A stretch of DNA of 64,000 bases from a bacterium (GCA_021798875.1 JAJZBN010000010.1:1-64000); one strand, 5' to 3'; shown: positions 7,927 to 21,156, counted from the stretch's first letter. Translations and numbers: made by a program. Notes: generated by a model from the letters alone, not told the origin.

Positions 7927-10900
7927 TTAAATAATATTCAAGTAATTACATAATTTATTGGATTTTAATAAAGATTTATCCACCGCAATATTTTCTTCAA
8001 GGATAATACTGTATCCCGAAATCCTCAATATTACTTTATCGTTTCCTTTTGCTTCCGTAAAACTTTTTTTAATTTCCAAAAGCATTTTTTTAAATTCATC
8101 GCCGTCAAGCATAACAACATTGTCTTTTATCTCTATAATACATGCTTCTCCGGCTGGTTGTACCGGCAGTTTAACTTTTACTGCATCCAGCAGTTCTATA
8201 CTTTCGCCGACAATTTTAATGCCAAGATCGGCTTCTCCGTTAATTAAAATATTATCTTGTCCTGCGTTTTCCATTAACGCGTTATCTTCAGATTTGTATA
8301 TACCGTTTTCCGATGCGTAGTTTTCAGATAAATTTTCGTCATCCGCCGTCTGTATCCTTTTGTTGCTTAAGGATGAAAGATCCAATCCTGAAAAATCTAT
8401 TTTTCCGGTAATAATCACAGGCTGATTAGTAGATAAAACATCTTCGTATTTTAAAAAACTTTTTGGAAAAAACACGGTTTCCACATTGGAATTATTATCA
8501 TTTAATATAAAAGAAGCCATTTTATCGTTGCTTTTAGTCTTACGGACTTTAAGCTGATTTATTACTCCGACTACTTTATATGAAACATCCTGCGGAATTT
8601 TTCCTTTTGCTTCTATATAATCCTTCACTATATCGGTTACGGGTTTTATTTTAAGAAGTTTTAATTTTTCTTCATAACCGTCTAAAGGATGTCCCGACAG
8701 ATAGAAACCGAGCGACTCTTTTTCAAAAGCAAGGATGGATTTTATATCGTCTTTTTCTCCCGACGCCGTTAAATAAGAATCGTTTTTTCCTGAATCAAAA
8801 TCTATATCTTCGGATAACGAACCGAATAAATCTGCCTGTCCCGAATCTTCTTTTTCTCTTTTACGGATAGATTCTTCCATAACAGCTTCAAGATTATCGA
8901 GCATCCACTTCCTCGATTCGCCGCCTATATCTAATGCCCCGCTTTTAATCAAGTTTTCTATAGTCCTTTTATTGACTTTTCTCGTATCGACCCTTGAACA
9001 AAAATCTAACAAGTCTCTAAAAGGCCTGTCTGAGCGCGCCTGTAAAATAGAATCTATGGCGGCTTTGCCGACGTTTTTTACGGCTCCCAAGCCGGTCCTT
9101 ATAGCTAGCTTAACCGTACTGCCGGCAAATTCTTTGTTTTTATCTTCGCAATTATCCGCGCAAATTCTTTTTTCTACTATAGCAAACCTTTCCAACGATT
9201 CATTAACCGACGGCGGTAATATTTCGCATGCGTTCATTCCTGATTTTGCTTCGTTTATTATCTTCGTTAATTTATCCGCATTTGTCATTTCGCTGGATAA
9301 AAGCGCAGCGGTAAAATGCTCTTTGTAGTTGGCTTTTAAATATGCCGTCATATATGCAATATATGCATAGGCCGTAGAATGTGATTTATTGAAACCGTAT
9401 TCACCGAATTTTACTATAAGCGAAAAAATCTTTTCGGATTTCGACTCTTCTATGCCGTTTGCTTTGCATCCGTTTATAAACTTATCTTTCATCTGATTAA
9501 TTAAATCAGTCTGTTTCTTGCCTACGCCTTTTCTTAAAACGTCGGCTTCGCCCATAGAAAATCCGGCAAGATTAGTAGCAACCTTCATTATCTGCTCCTG
9601 ATAGAGCATTACGCCGTAAGTTTCATGAAGAATATCCTTAAGCGAAGGATGAATGTAATGTATTTTAGCTTTGCCGTGCTTAGCCTTGATAAAATCGTCC
9701 ACCATGCCGCTTCCAAGAGGTCCAGGCCTATAAAGGGCTACGAGAGGAATTAAATCTTCAAAAGAATTTGGAATCAATTTTTTTATTAATTCTTTCATTC
9801 CCGAACTTTCTAACTGAAAAACTCCCGTCGTATCTCCAGCCGCCAGAAGTTTAAAAGTCGCTTTATCGTTTAAGTCTATATCGTAAATATTAAAATCTTT
9901 ATCTTCGTTAAATCCGCCGTTTTCTCCTGTTCTTTCCTCTGCCGCTTCTCGTTTTTTTTGCAGTCTTTGGAGGGATTTCGTTTCGTTAATAAGCTTTATA
10001 GCCTCATTCATTACGGTAAGCGTTTTTAATCCCAAAAAATCGAACTTTATAAATCCAAGTTTCTCTAAATCGGTCCCTGTATATTGTGTAGTAATAACGT
10101 CCGTTTCTTTGGTACCTTTATATAAAGGCATGTAGCTGTTGATAGGTTCATTCGATATTACGACTCCGGCGGCATGAGTACTTGCATGTCTGGCAAGACC
10201 TTCCAATCTTTTTGCTATTTCTATTAATTTCTTTACCTTAGGGTTTGTTTCTATTAAATTGCGAAGCTTGGGTTCTTCTTTTATTGCATTTTCTAAAGTA
10301 ATGCCGAGAGTATTAGGAACTAATTTTGCGATCTTATCGACCTCTGCATACGGCATATTCAAAGCTCTGCCGGTATCCCTTATTACGGCTTTTGCAAGCA
10401 TGGTACCGAAAGTTATTATCTGCGATACCTTTTCTTCGCCGTATTTATGCGCCACGTATTTAATAACTTCGTCTCTTCCGTTTATGCAGAAATCAGAGTC
10501 TATATCGGGCATGCTAATTCTTTCGGGGTTAAGAAATCTTTCAAACATCAAATCGTATTTTATGGGGTCTATTTCCGTAATTTTAAGACAAAAAGCGGCT
10601 AAACTTCCGGCGGCGGAACCTCTTCCGGGGCCGACCGGTATGTCGTGTTCTTTAGCATATTTTATAAAATCGGAAACTATTAAAAAATATCCGGCAAAAT
10701 TAGATTTTTTAATAACTTCTATTTCCATATCAAGTCTTGCTTCATATTCTTCCTTTCTTTTCGCATAGGATTCGGCAGATGCTTTCGTGGGATTTTTTAT
10801 AAAAATTTCCTCGAAACCTTCCCTTGTTTTTTTCTCGAAATAATCGGCTGCGTCGAAATCGGCATCATTAGCGTTTTCTGCCGTATTAACGAGTCGGCTT

Positions 10901-11829
10901 TCATTGACTTCGACGGATGCGCTTAAGGACGATTTTGTAATTTTTGACTTTTCAGCTTCGTTTCCTGGCTTAAACTGAGGAAAATAGTGTCCGCCTTTTA
11001 ATTTAAAAGAAAAATTGCATTTATCGGCGACCAAAAGAGTATTGGATATAGCTTCCGAAGGATAACGTCCGAAAATTTCCTTCATCTCTTCCTGCGACCT
11101 AAAATAGAGGTCTTTGGTAGAAAATTTTAATCTGTCTTTATCTTCGACGGTTTTTCCTGTCTGTATGCAAAGAAGCACGTCGTGAGCTTCATAGTCTTCC
11201 TTAAGGAGATAATGACAGTCGTTGGTGGCAGTTAAAGGTACGCCGTATTTTTTGGAAAGTTCTATTAATCCGTCGTTTGCGGTAAACTGTTCTTCTATGC
11301 CCTGAACCTGCATTTCTAAATAAAAATCGTCTTTAAAAATATCTAAGTAAAACTTAAGACTTTCTTCGGCAGAATCGAATCTTCCTTTTACTATTTCATA
11401 AGGTATTTCGCCTTTAATACAGGCAGACATAGCCACTAAACCTTCGCAGTGGTCTTTTAGCGTATTTTTGTCTATTCTGGGCTTATAATAAAATCCGTCT
11501 ATGTAGGACATAGAAACTAATTTTGAAAGATTTTGATAACCGGTATCGTTTTTTGCAAGAAGAATAAGGTGATTATAAAATTTTTCGTTTGCGTTTTTAA
11601 GTTTCATATCGGATTTAGAAATATACATTTCACATCCTATTATAGGTTTTACCCCTTTTTTAACCGCTTTTTCGTAAAACTCTATAGCTCCGAACATATT
11701 TCCGTGATCGGTTACGGCAACGGCAGGCATATTGAATTCTATAGCTTTGCTTACTATATCGTCTATTTTAATTGCGCCGTCTAAAAGACTGTAATGTGAA
11801 TGAAGATGCAGATGAACAAAATCGCTCAT
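7927..11829 (-). CDS. dnaE: DNA polymerase III subunit alpha
   Basis: 1300 residues, longer than the roughly 1160 of E. coli. It is the replicative polymerase. The N-terminal PHP domain starts [13 protein letters not shown] at 6-18. The catalytic palm carries PDIDSDF. The helix-hairpin-helix region ([12 protein letters not shown]) and an OB-fold ([16 protein letters not shown]) follow. Extra length comes partly from charged inserts: one before the palm near residues 300-330, one at about 650-670 ([15 protein letters not shown]), and a C-terminal stretch after the OB-fold. The start ATG 11829 lies 19 bases past guaA. No frameshift or intein was seen. Confidence 0.97.
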   Translation of the reverse strand: MSDFVHLHLHSHYSLLDGAIKIDDIVSKAIEFNMPAVAVTDHGNMFGAIEFYEKAVKKGVKPIIGCEMYISKSDMKLKNANEKFYNHLILLAKNDTGYQNLSKLVSMSYIDGFYYKPRIDKNTLKDHCEGLVAMSACIKGEIPYEIVKGRFDSAEESLKFYLDIFKDDFYLEMQVQGIEEQFTANDGLIELSKKYGVPLTATNDCHYLLKEDYEAHDVLLCIQTGKTVEDKDRLKFSTKDLYFRSQEEMKEIFGRYPSEAISNTLLVADKCNFSFKLKGGHYFPQFKPGNEAEKSKITKSSLSASVEVNESRLVNTAENANDADFDAADYFEKKTREGFEEIFIKNPTKASAESYAKRKEEYEARLDMEIEVIKKSNFAGYFLIVSDFIKYAKEHDIPVGPGRGSAAGSLAAFCLKITEIDPIKYDLMFERFLNPERISMPDIDSDFCINGRDEVIKYVAHKYGEEKVSQIITFGTMLAKAVIRDTGRALNMPYAEVDKIAKLVPNTLGITLENAIKEEPKLRNLIETNPKVKKLIEIAKRLEGLARHASTHAAGVVISNEPINSYMPLYKGTKETDVITTQYTGTDLEKLGFIKFDFLGLKTLTVMNEAIKLINETKSLQRLQKKREAAEERTGENGGFNEDKDFNIYDIDLNDKATFKLLAAGDTTGVFQLESSGMKELIKKLIPNSFEDLIPLVALYRPGPLGSGMVDDFIKAKHGKAKIHYIHPSLKDILHETYGVMLYQEQIMKVATNLAGFSMGEADVLRKGVGKKQTDLINQMKDKFINGCKANGIEESKSEKIFSLIVKFGEYGFNKSHSTAYAYIAYMTAYLKANYKEHFTAALLSSEMTNADKLTKIINEAKSGMNACEILPPSVNESLERFAIVEKRICADNCEDKNKEFAGSTVKLAIRTGLGAVKNVGKAAIDSILQARSDRPFRDLLDFCSRVDTRKVNKRTIENLIKSGALDIGGESRKWMLDNLEAVMEESIRKREKEDSGQADLFGSLSEDIDFDSGKNDSYLTASGEKDDIKSILAFEKESLGFYLSGHPLDGYEEKLKLLKIKPVTDIVKDYIEAKGKIPQDVSYKVVGVINQLKVRKTKSNDKMASFILNDNNSNVETVFFPKSFLKYEDVLSTNQPVIITGKIDFSGLDLSSLSNKRIQTADDENLSENYASENGIYKSEDNALMENAGQDNILINGEADLGIKIVGESIELLDAVKVKLPVQPAGEACIIEIKDNVVMLDGDEFKKMLLEIKKSFTEAKGNDKVILRISGYSIILEENIAVDKSLLKSNKLCNYLNII

Positions 11830-11848
11830 TATAAATTTACTCCGTTTT

Positions 11849-13396
11849 TTATTCCCATTCTATAGTCGAAGGCGGTTTTGAAGTGATATCGTAAACCACC
11901 CTGTTAACTCCTTTAATTTCCGAAATTATTCTTGAAGAACACGCTCTTAATATATCGTAATCTAATTTTGCAAAATCGGCGGTCATCCCGTCCGCTGAAG
12001 TTACGGCACGAAGAGCCACTACCGATTCATAGCTTCTTTTATCCCCCATAACGCCTACCGTTTTTACCGGCACAAGTACGGGAAAAGACTGCCATATTTT
12101 ATCGTATAGTCCGGCCGCCTTTATTTCATGCGTAACTATCGCATCTGCTTTTCTTAAAATATCGAGATTTTTTTTATCGACCGCGCCTATTATCCTGATG
12201 GCTAATCCCGGGCCGGGAAACGGCTGCCTGTTTATTATTTCTTCGGGAATTTCTAATTTTTTGCCTATTACGCGAACTTCGTCTTTAAATAATTCCCTTA
12301 AAGGTTCTATTAATTTTAAGTTTAATTTTTTCGGAAGACCTCCGACGTTATGATGACTTTTGATTACGCTTGAAGCTCCGAATACTTTAACGGATTCTAT
12401 TACGTCTGGATAAAGCGTCCCCTGCACTAAAAAATTTACGTCTTTAATCTTTTTTGCTTCTTTTTCGAATATTTTTATAAAAAGCCTGCCGATAATTTTA
12501 CGTTTTCTTTCAGGATCGGTCACCCCTTTAAGTTCTTTTAAGAATAAGGCCGAAGCGTTGATTAATTTTACGTTAAGATTAAGATTTTCCTTATAATACT
12601 TCATAACGGATTTAGCTTCCGATTCCCTTAAAAGTCCGTTATCGACGAATATGCATTTTAGATTGCCGCCGATAGCCCTGCCGGTAATAACAGCCGCTAC
12701 CGTAGAATCTACTCCTCCGGAAAGAGCGCATATAGCTTTCGCTCCTCCTGTTTTTTCCTTAATTTCCGCGATTTTGTCCGATATAAAATCTTCCAATTCC
12801 CAATCTCCTTTGACGCCTGCTATTTTAAACAAAAAATTATTTAATATATCGGTACCGCATTCCGTATGGACTACTTCGGGATGAAACTGGAGTCCGTAAA
12901 ATTTTTTATCGGGATATTCAAATGCCGCCGTATCGCAGGTTTCAGTCTGCGCCGTTATTTTAAAACCTTCGGGAATTTTCACTATGACGTCGCCGTGGCT
13001 CATCCATACCAAACTATATTTGCCGCACCCGTTTAAAAGGCTGCTCTCATGAAGTATTTCAAGTTTAGAATGGCCGTATTCCCTGTTTTTAGCCGGCTTA
13101 ACTTCTCCGCCAAGAAGATGCGCCATAATCTGCATACCGTAACATATGCCTAAGAATGGAACGTTTAATTTAAATAAATCTTTAGAAATTATAGGAGCGT
13201 TTTTATCGTAAACCGAAGAAGGTCCTCCAGAAAGTATAATTGCATTCGCATTGTATTTTTTTATTTTGCTTAACGGAGAATTATAAGGATATATCTCGCA
13301 ATAAACCTTGCTTTCCCTAATTTTTCTTGCAATAAGCTGAGTATATTGCGATCCGAAATCTATAATTAGTATTTTTGAATTAGAATTTATTGCCAT
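11849..13396 (-). CDS. guaA: GMP synthase (glutamine-hydrolysing)
   Basis: 515 residues. GuaA converts XMP to GMP with ATP and glutamine. The amidotransferase domain has the nucleophile Cys85 in GICYGMQIM and the FHPEVVH histidine and glutamate. The ATP-pyrophosphatase domain follows with the PP-loop ALSGGVDST. The C-terminal dimerisation end PPSTIEWE is intact. It lies 3 bases downstream of guaB, so both enzymes from IMP to GMP are encoded together. Confidence 0.97.
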   Translation of the reverse strand: MAINSNSKILIIDFGSQYTQLIARKIRESKVYCEIYPYNSPLSKIKKYNANAIILSGGPSSVYDKNAPIISKDLFKLNVPFLGICYGMQIMAHLLGGEVKPAKNREYGHSKLEILHESSLLNGCGKYSLVWMSHGDVIVKIPEGFKITAQTETCDTAAFEYPDKKFYGLQFHPEVVHTECGTDILNNFLFKIAGVKGDWELEDFISDKIAEIKEKTGGAKAICALSGGVDSTVAAVITGRAIGGNLKCIFVDNGLLRESEAKSVMKYYKENLNLNVKLINASALFLKELKGVTDPERKRKIIGRLFIKIFEKEAKKIKDVNFLVQGTLYPDVIESVKVFGASSVIKSHHNVGGLPKKLNLKLIEPLRELFKDEVRVIGKKLEIPEEIINRQPFPGPGLAIRIIGAVDKKNLDILRKADAIVTHEIKAAGLYDKIWQSFPVLVPVKTVGVMGDKRSYESVVALRAVTSADGMTADFAKLDYDILRACSSRIISEIKGVNRVVYDITSKPPSTIEWE

Positions 13397-13399
13397 CGA

Positions 13400-14872
<1,473 letters not shown>

Positions 14873-14879
14873 TTATTGT

Positions 14880-15824
14880 TTAACTTATAAGTCCTTCCAG
14901 CAATCCGCATTCCGAAACCGTAAAACCGGAAACCTCAAAAAAATCCATGCTCTTTAACATTATAGCCGCTCCGGCGAGTACTAGATCTTCCCTTCCTGCT
15001 TCTACACCGTCAATTTTCAACCTGTCGGATATTTTTGTTGCGGCAAATCTTTTATAAATTTCGGCGGTCTTTTCCTTGCTTACGAAATATCCGTGAACTT
15101 TAAGCCTGTCATAGCTCCTCATTTTTAAATCTACCATCGCAAGGGTAGTCGCCGTTCCGGCAGTTCCGAAAAGGATTGCCGGTTTAAAAACAAAACCGGT
15201 TTCTTTTATTTTAGTTTTCAGCGTATTTAATTTTTGCTCTATGCGGTTTTCCAATTCCTTTAAATTTTCTTCGGATACGGGGTCGGTTTTAATAATTTCT
15301 TCCGTAAAATGCACTACTCCCATATTAAGGCTGTATTTCCATAAAGGTGTTCCGTTTTTAACGCAGACGTATTCGGTAGAACCGCCGCCTATATCTATTG
15401 AATAAAATTCGTTAATACCGTTAAAACATCGAGAAATTCCTTTTAAGGTTATTAAAGCCTCTTTTTCTCCGCTTATAATTTCCAGATTTAAACCGAAATT
15501 GCTAAAAATTATATTTTTTACTTCTTCGGCATTAGGAGCGTCCCTTAAAACGCTTGTACCTGTTATAACGACATTCTCCGGCTTTATGCCGTAATTTTTA
15601 ATTTTTTCTAGATAAATTTTTAAAGCATCCTTAAGCCTGTTTATTGAATTATTGGTAATTACTCCTTCTTTTTTAAAATTTTCGCCCAGCCTGATAATTT
15701 TCATGTCCACGTAATCGGGATTTAGAAAATTGCTTTCATGACCGGTTATAAGACATCTTATAGTATTTGTTCCAATATCTATAGATGCTTTAAATTTACT
15801 ATTGAGGGCGGAATTTAAAACCAA
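14880..15824 (-). CDS. Exopolyphosphatase / guanosine pentaphosphate phosphatase family protein
   Basis: 314 residues, the short single-core form without the C-terminal HD-like domain of E. coli Ppx. The ASKHA-fold phosphate-binding motifs are visible: SIDIGTNTIRCLI near the start, and FYSIDIGGGSTEYV. The family removes phosphate from polyphosphate or pppGpp; which is the substrate here cannot be told. The start is TTG at 15824, supported by GGGGAG 6 bases upstream inside the end of the carbonic-anhydrase gene. One base separates the two frames, so translation is probably coupled. Confidence 0.88.
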   Translation of the reverse strand: MVLNSALNSKFKASIDIGTNTIRCLITGHESNFLNPDYVDMKIIRLGENFKKEGVITNNSINRLKDALKIYLEKIKNYGIKPENVVITGTSVLRDAPNAEEVKNIIFSNFGLNLEIISGEKEALITLKGISRCFNGINEFYSIDIGGGSTEYVCVKNGTPLWKYSLNMGVVHFTEEIIKTDPVSEENLKELENRIEQKLNTLKTKIKETGFVFKPAILFGTAGTATTLAMVDLKMRSYDRLKVHGYFVSKEKTAEIYKRFAATKISDRLKIDGVEAGREDLVLAGAAIMLKSMDFFEVSGFTVSECGLLEGLIS

Positions 15825-15825
15825 T

Positions 15826-16338
15826 CTATTCTCCCCTGTAATTTTTAACGTATCTAACGTAATTATTCGCGGATTCCTTTATTGAATCTATCTCTTTTTC
15901 GCTCAGATTTTTTTTGACAACCCCAGGAAGTCCAGCTACCAAAGAACCTTCGGGTATAACCGCATTTTCTTTAACTAAAGCGCCTGCGGCAATTATGCAG
16001 TTTCTGCCGATTTTTGCTCCGGTTAAAACTATGGCGCCTATGCCTATAAGACAGTTATCTCCTATCTCGCACCCGTGGAGATTGACGTTATGTCCTATAG
16101 TAACGCCTCTGCCTATTATCAATGGACCGGTATCGTGCTGTACGTGAAGAACGCTGTTGTCCTGAACATTTGTATTTTCGCCTATTTTAATATAGTGAAC
16201 GTCGCCCCTAATAACGGCGCCATACCAAACGCTGCATCCTTTTCCGATTTCGACGTCGCCGACTATTACGACGTTTTGAGATATATACGCCGTTTCGTCT
16301 ATCTTAGGATATTTTCCCAGATAAGATTCTATTATCAT
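15826..16338 (-). CDS. Gamma carbonic anhydrase family protein
   Basis: 170 residues forming a left-handed beta-helix of hexapeptide repeats (IVGDVEIGKGCSVW onward). The metal-site histidines expected for the family are in LHVQHD and in GHNVNLHG. Members hydrate carbon dioxide or act as acyl/metal scaffold proteins, so enzymatic activity is likely but not certain. A strong ribosome-binding site GGAGGAT precedes the ATG at 16338. The stop is one base from the ppx/gppA start. Confidence 0.9.
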   Translation of the reverse strand: MIIESYLGKYPKIDETAYISQNVVIVGDVEIGKGCSVWYGAVIRGDVHYIKIGENTNVQDNSVLHVQHDTGPLIIGRGVTIGHNVNLHGCEIGDNCLIGIGAIVLTGAKIGRNCIIAAGALVKENAVIPEGSLVAGLPGVVKKNLSEKEIDSIKESANNYVRYVKNYRGE

Positions 16339-16465
16339 AAATCCTCCAACTTCTTCATGTTTAATTTTTTTTATTTATAGATATTTTTTGTTTCGATTGT
16401 TTAATTGTATATTATATAACAATTTTGCAGAAAAGTCGGGATTTTTTTTCGTATGTCTCTAAAAT

Positions 16466-16494
16466 ACGGGGACAGAATTCAATTCTGTCCCCGT
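16466..16494. repeat. Palindromic repeat, family A (copy 1)
   Basis: A perfect 29-base palindrome: two 14-base arms (ACGGGGACAGAATT and its complement) around a single central base. It starts 13 bases past the stop of dxr and is followed by CACAACTTGG. That flank matches, in reverse, the spacer of the arrays at 29952-30042 and 35604-35705. It therefore belongs to the same repeat family in the opposite orientation. A role at the dxr 3' end (terminator or mRNA stabiliser) is possible. Confidence 0.9.
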
Positions 16495-16507
16495 CACAAC
16501 TTGGAAT

Positions 16508-17692
16508 CTAAATGTCGGAAATTAGCTTTTTTGAAAGGGATTCAGCCTGCTTTTTCGCTTCTATAACGTCTTTTATTGTTTTCAATTTGAATGGTCTATG
16601 TTTTTCTAAAACATATTCTACGTTTTGAGCAATTTTGTTAAAAGATATTTTATTATTTAAAAAAGAATTTACGAAAATCTCGTTAGCTTCACAAAAAACG
16701 GCAGGCATACTTTTTCCTTCCCGCAAAACATATCTTGCCAATCTTAAAAACGGAAATTTTTCGTAATCTGGAGCAAAAAACTCCAGTTTTGCAATTTTGG
16801 TCAAATCTATCGGTTTCATGAGATTATGGAAGCGGTGCGGATAGGACAGAGCGTAACCTATAGGTCCTTTCATATCGGCGTCTCCCATCTGCGCTATTAC
16901 CGACCCGTCCAAAAATTCGACCATTGAATGAACCACTGCTTGCGGGTGTATAATGACATCTATTTTGTCTTCTTTAAATCCGAATAGATATGCTGCTTCA
17001 ATTATTTCAAGCCCTTTATTGGCAAGCGTTGAAGAATCTACCGTAATTTTCTTTCCCATCTTCCATTTAGGATGGTTTAATGCCATATCGACGGTTATAT
17101 TATTAAAATAGTTTTTATCCTTGTCGTAAAAAGGTCCTCCTGATGCAGTCAAGATTAATTTTTTAACGTCCTGCTTAACTCCGCTTTTAAGGCACTGAAA
17201 CAGAGCCGAATGTTCGGAGTCAACCGGTATTATTTTAACTTTGTTTTTTTTTGCGATTTTGTTTAAAATTTCTCCGGCCATAACCATCGATTCTTTGTTT
17301 GCTAAAGCTAGATCTTTGCCGGCTTCAAGAGTATAATAAGAATACATTAACCCTGCCGAACCGCTTATAGCATTTAACACCAAGTCGAAAATATAGTTTG
17401 AAACGGCAAATCTAAAACCTTCTTCTCCGTAAAGAAATAAGGTATCGTAACCGGATTTATTAAATAGCTTTATATTATATTTTTCATAATCTTCTTTTGC
17501 TTTATCGGCTTCATTTTTTGAAGAAAGAACGCAGTAAAATGGTTCAAACTTAATTATCTGCTCTTTTATTTCCTGCGTATAATGCCCTGCCGCAATACCT
17601 TTTATAGACAACGATAACGGATTAGAATCGACTACCTTAGCGGCATTTCTGCCTATAGAGCCGGTAGAGCCGGCAAGAAATATATTTCGCAT
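16508..17692 (-). CDS. dxr: 1-deoxy-D-xylulose 5-phosphate reductoisomerase
   Basis: 394 residues. Dxr makes 2-C-methyl-erythritol 4-phosphate, the committed step of the MEP isoprenoid pathway, using NADPH. The nucleotide fold GSTGSIGRNA is at 8-17. ANKESMVMAGE and PVDSEHSALFQCL form the metal and substrate site; the family flap and catalytic residues follow. Fosmidomycin-target enzymes of this length are uniform. It ends the rpsB-to-dxr series, 50 bases after cdsA, and its product pathway feeds UppS nearby. Confidence 0.97.
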   Translation of the reverse strand: MRNIFLAGSTGSIGRNAAKVVDSNPLSLSIKGIAAGHYTQEIKEQIIKFEPFYCVLSSKNEADKAKEDYEKYNIKLFNKSGYDTLFLYGEEGFRFAVSNYIFDLVLNAISGSAGLMYSYYTLEAGKDLALANKESMVMAGEILNKIAKKNKVKIIPVDSEHSALFQCLKSGVKQDVKKLILTASGGPFYDKDKNYFNNITVDMALNHPKWKMGKKITVDSSTLANKGLEIIEAAYLFGFKEDKIDVIIHPQAVVHSMVEFLDGSVIAQMGDADMKGPIGYALSYPHRFHNLMKPIDLTKIAKLEFFAPDYEKFPFLRLARYVLREGKSMPAVFCEANEIFVNSFLNNKISFNKIAQNVEYVLEKHRPFKLKTIKDVIEAKKQAESLSKKLISDI

Positions 17693-17742
17693 AATATGTA
17701 TATTATTATATGTTTATTTATTTAATGTATGTCGATTATTTT

Positions 17743-18555
17743 CTATTTTGAGCAAAAAATCGTAATGTAATAAAAAAACGGAGCAGCAAGTATCAAACTG
17801 TCTATTCTGTCTAAAATACCGCCGTGACCCGGAATTAAATATCCAGAATCCTTTTTTCCGCCCATCCTTTTAATTAAAGATTCCGTTAAGTCTCCAAACA
17901 TTCCGGCTATAATGGTAACGGAAGACAAAACTATAAATGAAACAACGGTAAATTCTTTATATTCGTTTATAAATATTCTAAATATAAGAGCGGTAAGCAC
18001 GGCGGATAAAAAACCTATTACGGCTCCCTCTACGGTCTTTTTGGGGCTTAAAGATACGATAAGCTTATGCCTGCCGAAATGTCTGCCGCCGTAATAAGCG
18101 AAAATATCGGATGCCCATACAAGTATAAATAAAAGCAGAATAAGCATTCTGCCTCTGGAAATTTCAAAAATTTTAACGAGGAAAGATATAAGAAAGCCGG
18201 TATAAATTATTGAAAACAGATCTATGAATAAGGTTTTTCCAAAATCTTTCTTAAAAGAAAGTACGTTTTTAAAAAAGATTAAAAATACCGAAATAAATAA
18301 AATAAATATAAATTGACCGTCTTTTAAAAAAGCAAAAGAAAATGAAGTTAAAATCGCAAGTAATTCCGGAAGTATAAAATATCTATATTCCGACAAATCG
18401 AAAATCGAATATATTTCATAAACGGAAAGCGCCGTCATAACGGCAGAAACTATAAAAAATTCGTATATATTCAGCAGAAATATAGATAAAATTATAATTA
18501 TGCCGAATATAATACCGAATATAAATCTTTTAGGGTCGAAATTAGGTTTTTCCAA
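17743..18555 (-). CDS. cdsA: Phosphatidate cytidylyltransferase
   Basis: 270 residues with about eight membrane helices. CdsA makes CDP-diacylglycerol for phospholipid synthesis at the inner membrane. The C-terminal signature is present as GMFGDLTESLIKRMGGKKDSG followed by PGHGGILDRIDSL. The start is TTG at 18555 inside the last 14 bases of uppS, with AAGGCG just upstream. The overlap implies coupled translation. Confidence 0.94.
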   Translation of the reverse strand: MEKPNFDPKRFIFGIIFGIIIILSIFLLNIYEFFIVSAVMTALSVYEIYSIFDLSEYRYFILPELLAILTSFSFAFLKDGQFIFILFISVFLIFFKNVLSFKKDFGKTLFIDLFSIIYTGFLISFLVKIFEISRGRMLILLLFILVWASDIFAYYGGRHFGRHKLIVSLSPKKTVEGAVIGFLSAVLTALIFRIFINEYKEFTVVSFIVLSSVTIIAGMFGDLTESLIKRMGGKKDSGYLIPGHGGILDRIDSLILAAPFFYYITIFCSK

Positions 18556-19249
18556 ATCGCCTTGACCTTTTTTCGTAATTTTTTAATGCAGCTGTTAAAT
18601 TTTTCTTTCTAAAATCCGGCCACAAGGTTTTAGTAAAATAAAGTTCAGCATATGCAGCCTGATAAAGCATAAAGTTAGACAGTCTTTCTTCTCCGCTCGT
18701 CCTGATTATAAGGTCAGGGTCTGGAATTCCTGCCGTATAAAGATAATTTGAAAAAAGACCGTCGTCTATATCTTTTAACTCTATTGATTTTTTTTTAACG
18801 TCTTCCGATATTTTCTTAACGGCATTTAATATTTCTTCCTTGGAGCCGTAACTTATAGCAAGCGTTAAAGTCAATTCGGAACCTTTTTTTGTTTTATCTA
18901 TGGCTTTAGATACTGCTATTTTAGATTTATCCGGCAATTTTTCTAAATTTCCGATAAAATTAAGCCTGATTTTATTTTTTATAAGATAAGGAAGCTCTAT
19001 TTCGATATATTGTTCTAAAAGCTCCATTAAATAATCTACTTCTTCTTCAGGTCTCTGCCAGTTTTCCGAAGAAAAGGCATATGCCGTAAGATATTTGATT
19101 TTATAATCTATTACGCCTTTTACGACTGATTTTAAAGACTTTATTCCTTCAAGATGTCCGTAAATTCTGTCTAAATTTCTTTTCTGCGCCCATCTGCCGT
19201 TTCCGTCCATAATAATTGCAATATGTTCGGGAATATTTTTAAAAATCAT
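18542..19249 (-). CDS. uppS: Isoprenyl (undecaprenyl) diphosphate synthase
   Basis: 235 residues. UppS condenses isopentenyl diphosphate units onto farnesyl diphosphate to give the lipid carrier of cell-wall synthesis. The family signature IIMDGNGRWA is at about 11-20, and the C-terminal PDPDLIIRTSGEERLSNF substrate site is intact. Its ATG overlaps the frr stop by four bases (ATGA), and its end overlaps cdsA. The order frr-uppS-cdsA-dxr is the standard bacterial arrangement. Confidence 0.96.
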   Translation of the reverse strand: MIFKNIPEHIAIIMDGNGRWAQKRNLDRIYGHLEGIKSLKSVVKGVIDYKIKYLTAYAFSSENWQRPEEEVDYLMELLEQYIEIELPYLIKNKIRLNFIGNLEKLPDKSKIAVSKAIDKTKKGSELTLTLAISYGSKEEILNAVKKISEDVKKKSIELKDIDDGLFSNYLYTAGIPDPDLIIRTSGEERLSNFMLYQAAYAELYFTKTLWPDFRKKNLTAALKNYEKRSRRFGKT

Positions 19250-19806
19250 ACCTCTGATATTTCTTTTTCTTTATGCTTTGTAATTTCTTCTATTTCTTTA
19301 ATAAAATTATCCGTCAAATCCTGCACCTTTTTTTGAATTTTAAAAGACTGGTCTTCCGATATTTCTTTGGATTTTTCGTAAGTTTTTATCTTTTCGTTTG
19401 ATAATCTCCTGAAATTTCTTATTTCCTGTTTTATGGATTCGGATAGTTTGCCGACCTGTTTCGTTATTTCTTTGCGCCTTTCTTGAGTTAAAGCAGGTAT
19501 TTTTATATTTATACTTTTTCCGTCATTAGAAGGATTTAAAGAAGGATCGTATTTTTGTATTGCTTTTTCAATGGCAGGAAGAGAACCTGCATCCCAAGGA
19601 TTTATACTAATAGTTCTGCTGTCGGGAATAGATATAGAAGCAAGCCTTATAATAGGCGAAATAGAACCGTAGTATTCGACGTTAACCGCTTCAATTAATC
19701 CTGTAGAAGCTCTTCCCGTCCTGATTTTTGCAAGTTCAGTTTTATAAGCCTCTATAGCATGGCTCATTTTTGTTTTTGTTTCATTGACAAATGCAGTTTC
19801 GTCCAT
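19246..19806 (-). CDS. frr: Ribosome recycling factor
   Basis: 186 residues, the standard size. Frr with EF-G splits ribosomes after termination. The conserved KIRTGRAS at about 26-33, the SISIPDSRTISINPWD strand and the KQVGKLSESIKQEIRN helix of the family are visible. It starts 17 bases after pyrH and overlaps uppS by four bases. Confidence 0.97.
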   Translation of the reverse strand: MDETAFVNETKTKMSHAIEAYKTELAKIRTGRASTGLIEAVNVEYYGSISPIIRLASISIPDSRTISINPWDAGSLPAIEKAIQKYDPSLNPSNDGKSINIKIPALTQERRKEITKQVGKLSESIKQEIRNFRRLSNEKIKTYEKSKEISEDQSFKIQKKVQDLTDNFIKEIEEITKHKEKEISEV

Positions 19807-19822
19807 AACATAAGCTCCTAAA

Positions 19823-20551
19823 TTAAATATTTGCCTTTGATATTATCGTTCCTATGGATTCGCCTTTAACTACTTTTAAAAGGTTTCCCTTGCCGAGCAA
19901 ATTAAAAACGACTATAGGCAGAGCATTATCCATACATAAAGATATAGAAGTGGAATCCATAACTTTTAAATTTTTGTTCAACACGTCAATATATGTGAGA
20001 CTGTCAAATTTAACTGCCTGTTTATTTATAACGGGATCTTCGGTATAAACGCCGTCAATTTTCGTGGCTTTTAATATCACGTCCGCATGAATCTCCATGG
20101 CTCTTAAAGATGCCGCAGTATCTGTAGTGAAGTAGGGATTGCCTGTACCTGCCGCAAATATTACTACTCTTTTTTTTTCTAAATGACGCAATGCCCTTCG
20201 GCGAATATAGGGTTCTGCAACCTGCTGCATAGCGATAGCCGTCTGCACCCTTGAAATTACGCCGTTATCTTCAAGGCTCGCCTGAAGGGCTAATGCGTTA
20301 ATTACCGTAGCAAGCATGCCCATATAGTCGCCTTGAGTCCTTTCTATTCCTAAATCTTTAGAGGAACTTCCGAATCCTCTGAAAATATTGCCTCCGCCGA
20401 TAACTACTGCAACCTCTGCCCCTTCCAAAACAACGGATTTTATCTCCTGAGATACAAAATTTATTATCTCGGGATCTATTCCGCACTTGCTTTCGCCGGC
20501 AAGCGCTTCGCCGCTGACTTTTAAAAGTATCCTTTTGTAATTAAGACCCAT
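19823..20551 (-). CDS. pyrH: UMP kinase
   Basis: 242 residues. PyrH phosphorylates UMP to UDP and belongs to the amino-acid-kinase fold. [11 protein letters not shown] at about 9-19, the [11 protein letters not shown] loop and [13 protein letters not shown] are diagnostic. Its ATG shares bases with the tsf stop codon (TAATG), so it is translationally coupled to tsf. Confidence 0.97.
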   Translation of the reverse strand: MGLNYKRILLKVSGEALAGESKCGIDPEIINFVSQEIKSVVLEGAEVAVVIGGGNIFRGFGSSSKDLGIERTQGDYMGMLATVINALALQASLEDNGVISRVQTAIAMQQVAEPYIRRRALRHLEKKRVVIFAAGTGNPYFTTDTAASLRAMEIHADVILKATKIDGVYTEDPVINKQAVKFDSLTYIDVLNKNLKVMDSTSISLCMDNALPIVVFNLLGKGNLLKVVKGESIGTIISKANI

Positions 20552-21156
20552 TATTCACCCAGCTGATAACGAACAAATCTTTTTAAAATTATATTTTCTC
20601 CTAATTTAGCTATTTCGTTGTCTATAATAGCAGCTATATTTTTAGACGGATCTTTTATGAAAGCCTGTTCTAACAAACAAACTTCCTGAAAATATTTTTC
20701 AAGCTTGCCTTCTATTATTTTTTCTTTTACAGCCTGAGGTTTATCCATATTAGCAAGCTGTTCTCTGTATATCTCTTTTTCCTTAGCTATAACTTCTGGC
20801 TGAACTGCGTCTCTTTTTATATAAAGAGGGTTTGAAGCCGCGATATGCATAGCTATATTTTTGGCAAGTTCCTGAAATTCGTTAGTTCTTGCAACAAAAT
20901 CGGTTTCACAGTTTATTTCTAAAAGAACGCCTATCCTTCCGCCAGCATGTATATAAGAATAGACTAAACCTTCTTTAGCTTCTCTGCCTGCTTTTTTCTG
21001 GGCTTTAGCAAGACCTTTCTTTCTTAGCACTTCTACAGCTTTTTCAAGGTCTCCTCCTGTTTCTACAAGGACGTTTTTGCAATCTACAAAGCCTGCTCCT
21101 GTCATCTGCCTCAGATTTTTGACAAGTTCGGCGCTTATATTCTGTGTATTATCCAA
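20551..21156 (-). CDS. tsf: Elongation factor Ts (short form)
   Basis: 201 residues against about 280 in E. coli; this is the short form with a reduced core, as in Thermus. EF-Ts releases GDP from EF-Tu. The N-terminal UBA-like [11 protein letters not shown] and the TDFVAR motif that contacts EF-Tu are present. The start is TTG at 21156 with a perfect AGGAGG 8 bases upstream, which settles the start. The stop overlaps pyrH. Confidence 0.96.
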   Translation of the reverse strand: MDNTQNISAELVKNLRQMTGAGFVDCKNVLVETGGDLEKAVEVLRKKGLAKAQKKAGREAKEGLVYSYIHAGGRIGVLLEINCETDFVARTNEFQELAKNIAMHIAASNPLYIKRDAVQPEVIAKEKEIYREQLANMDKPQAVKEKIIEGKLEKYFQEVCLLEQAFIKDPSKNIAAIIDNEIAKLGENIILKRFVRYQLGE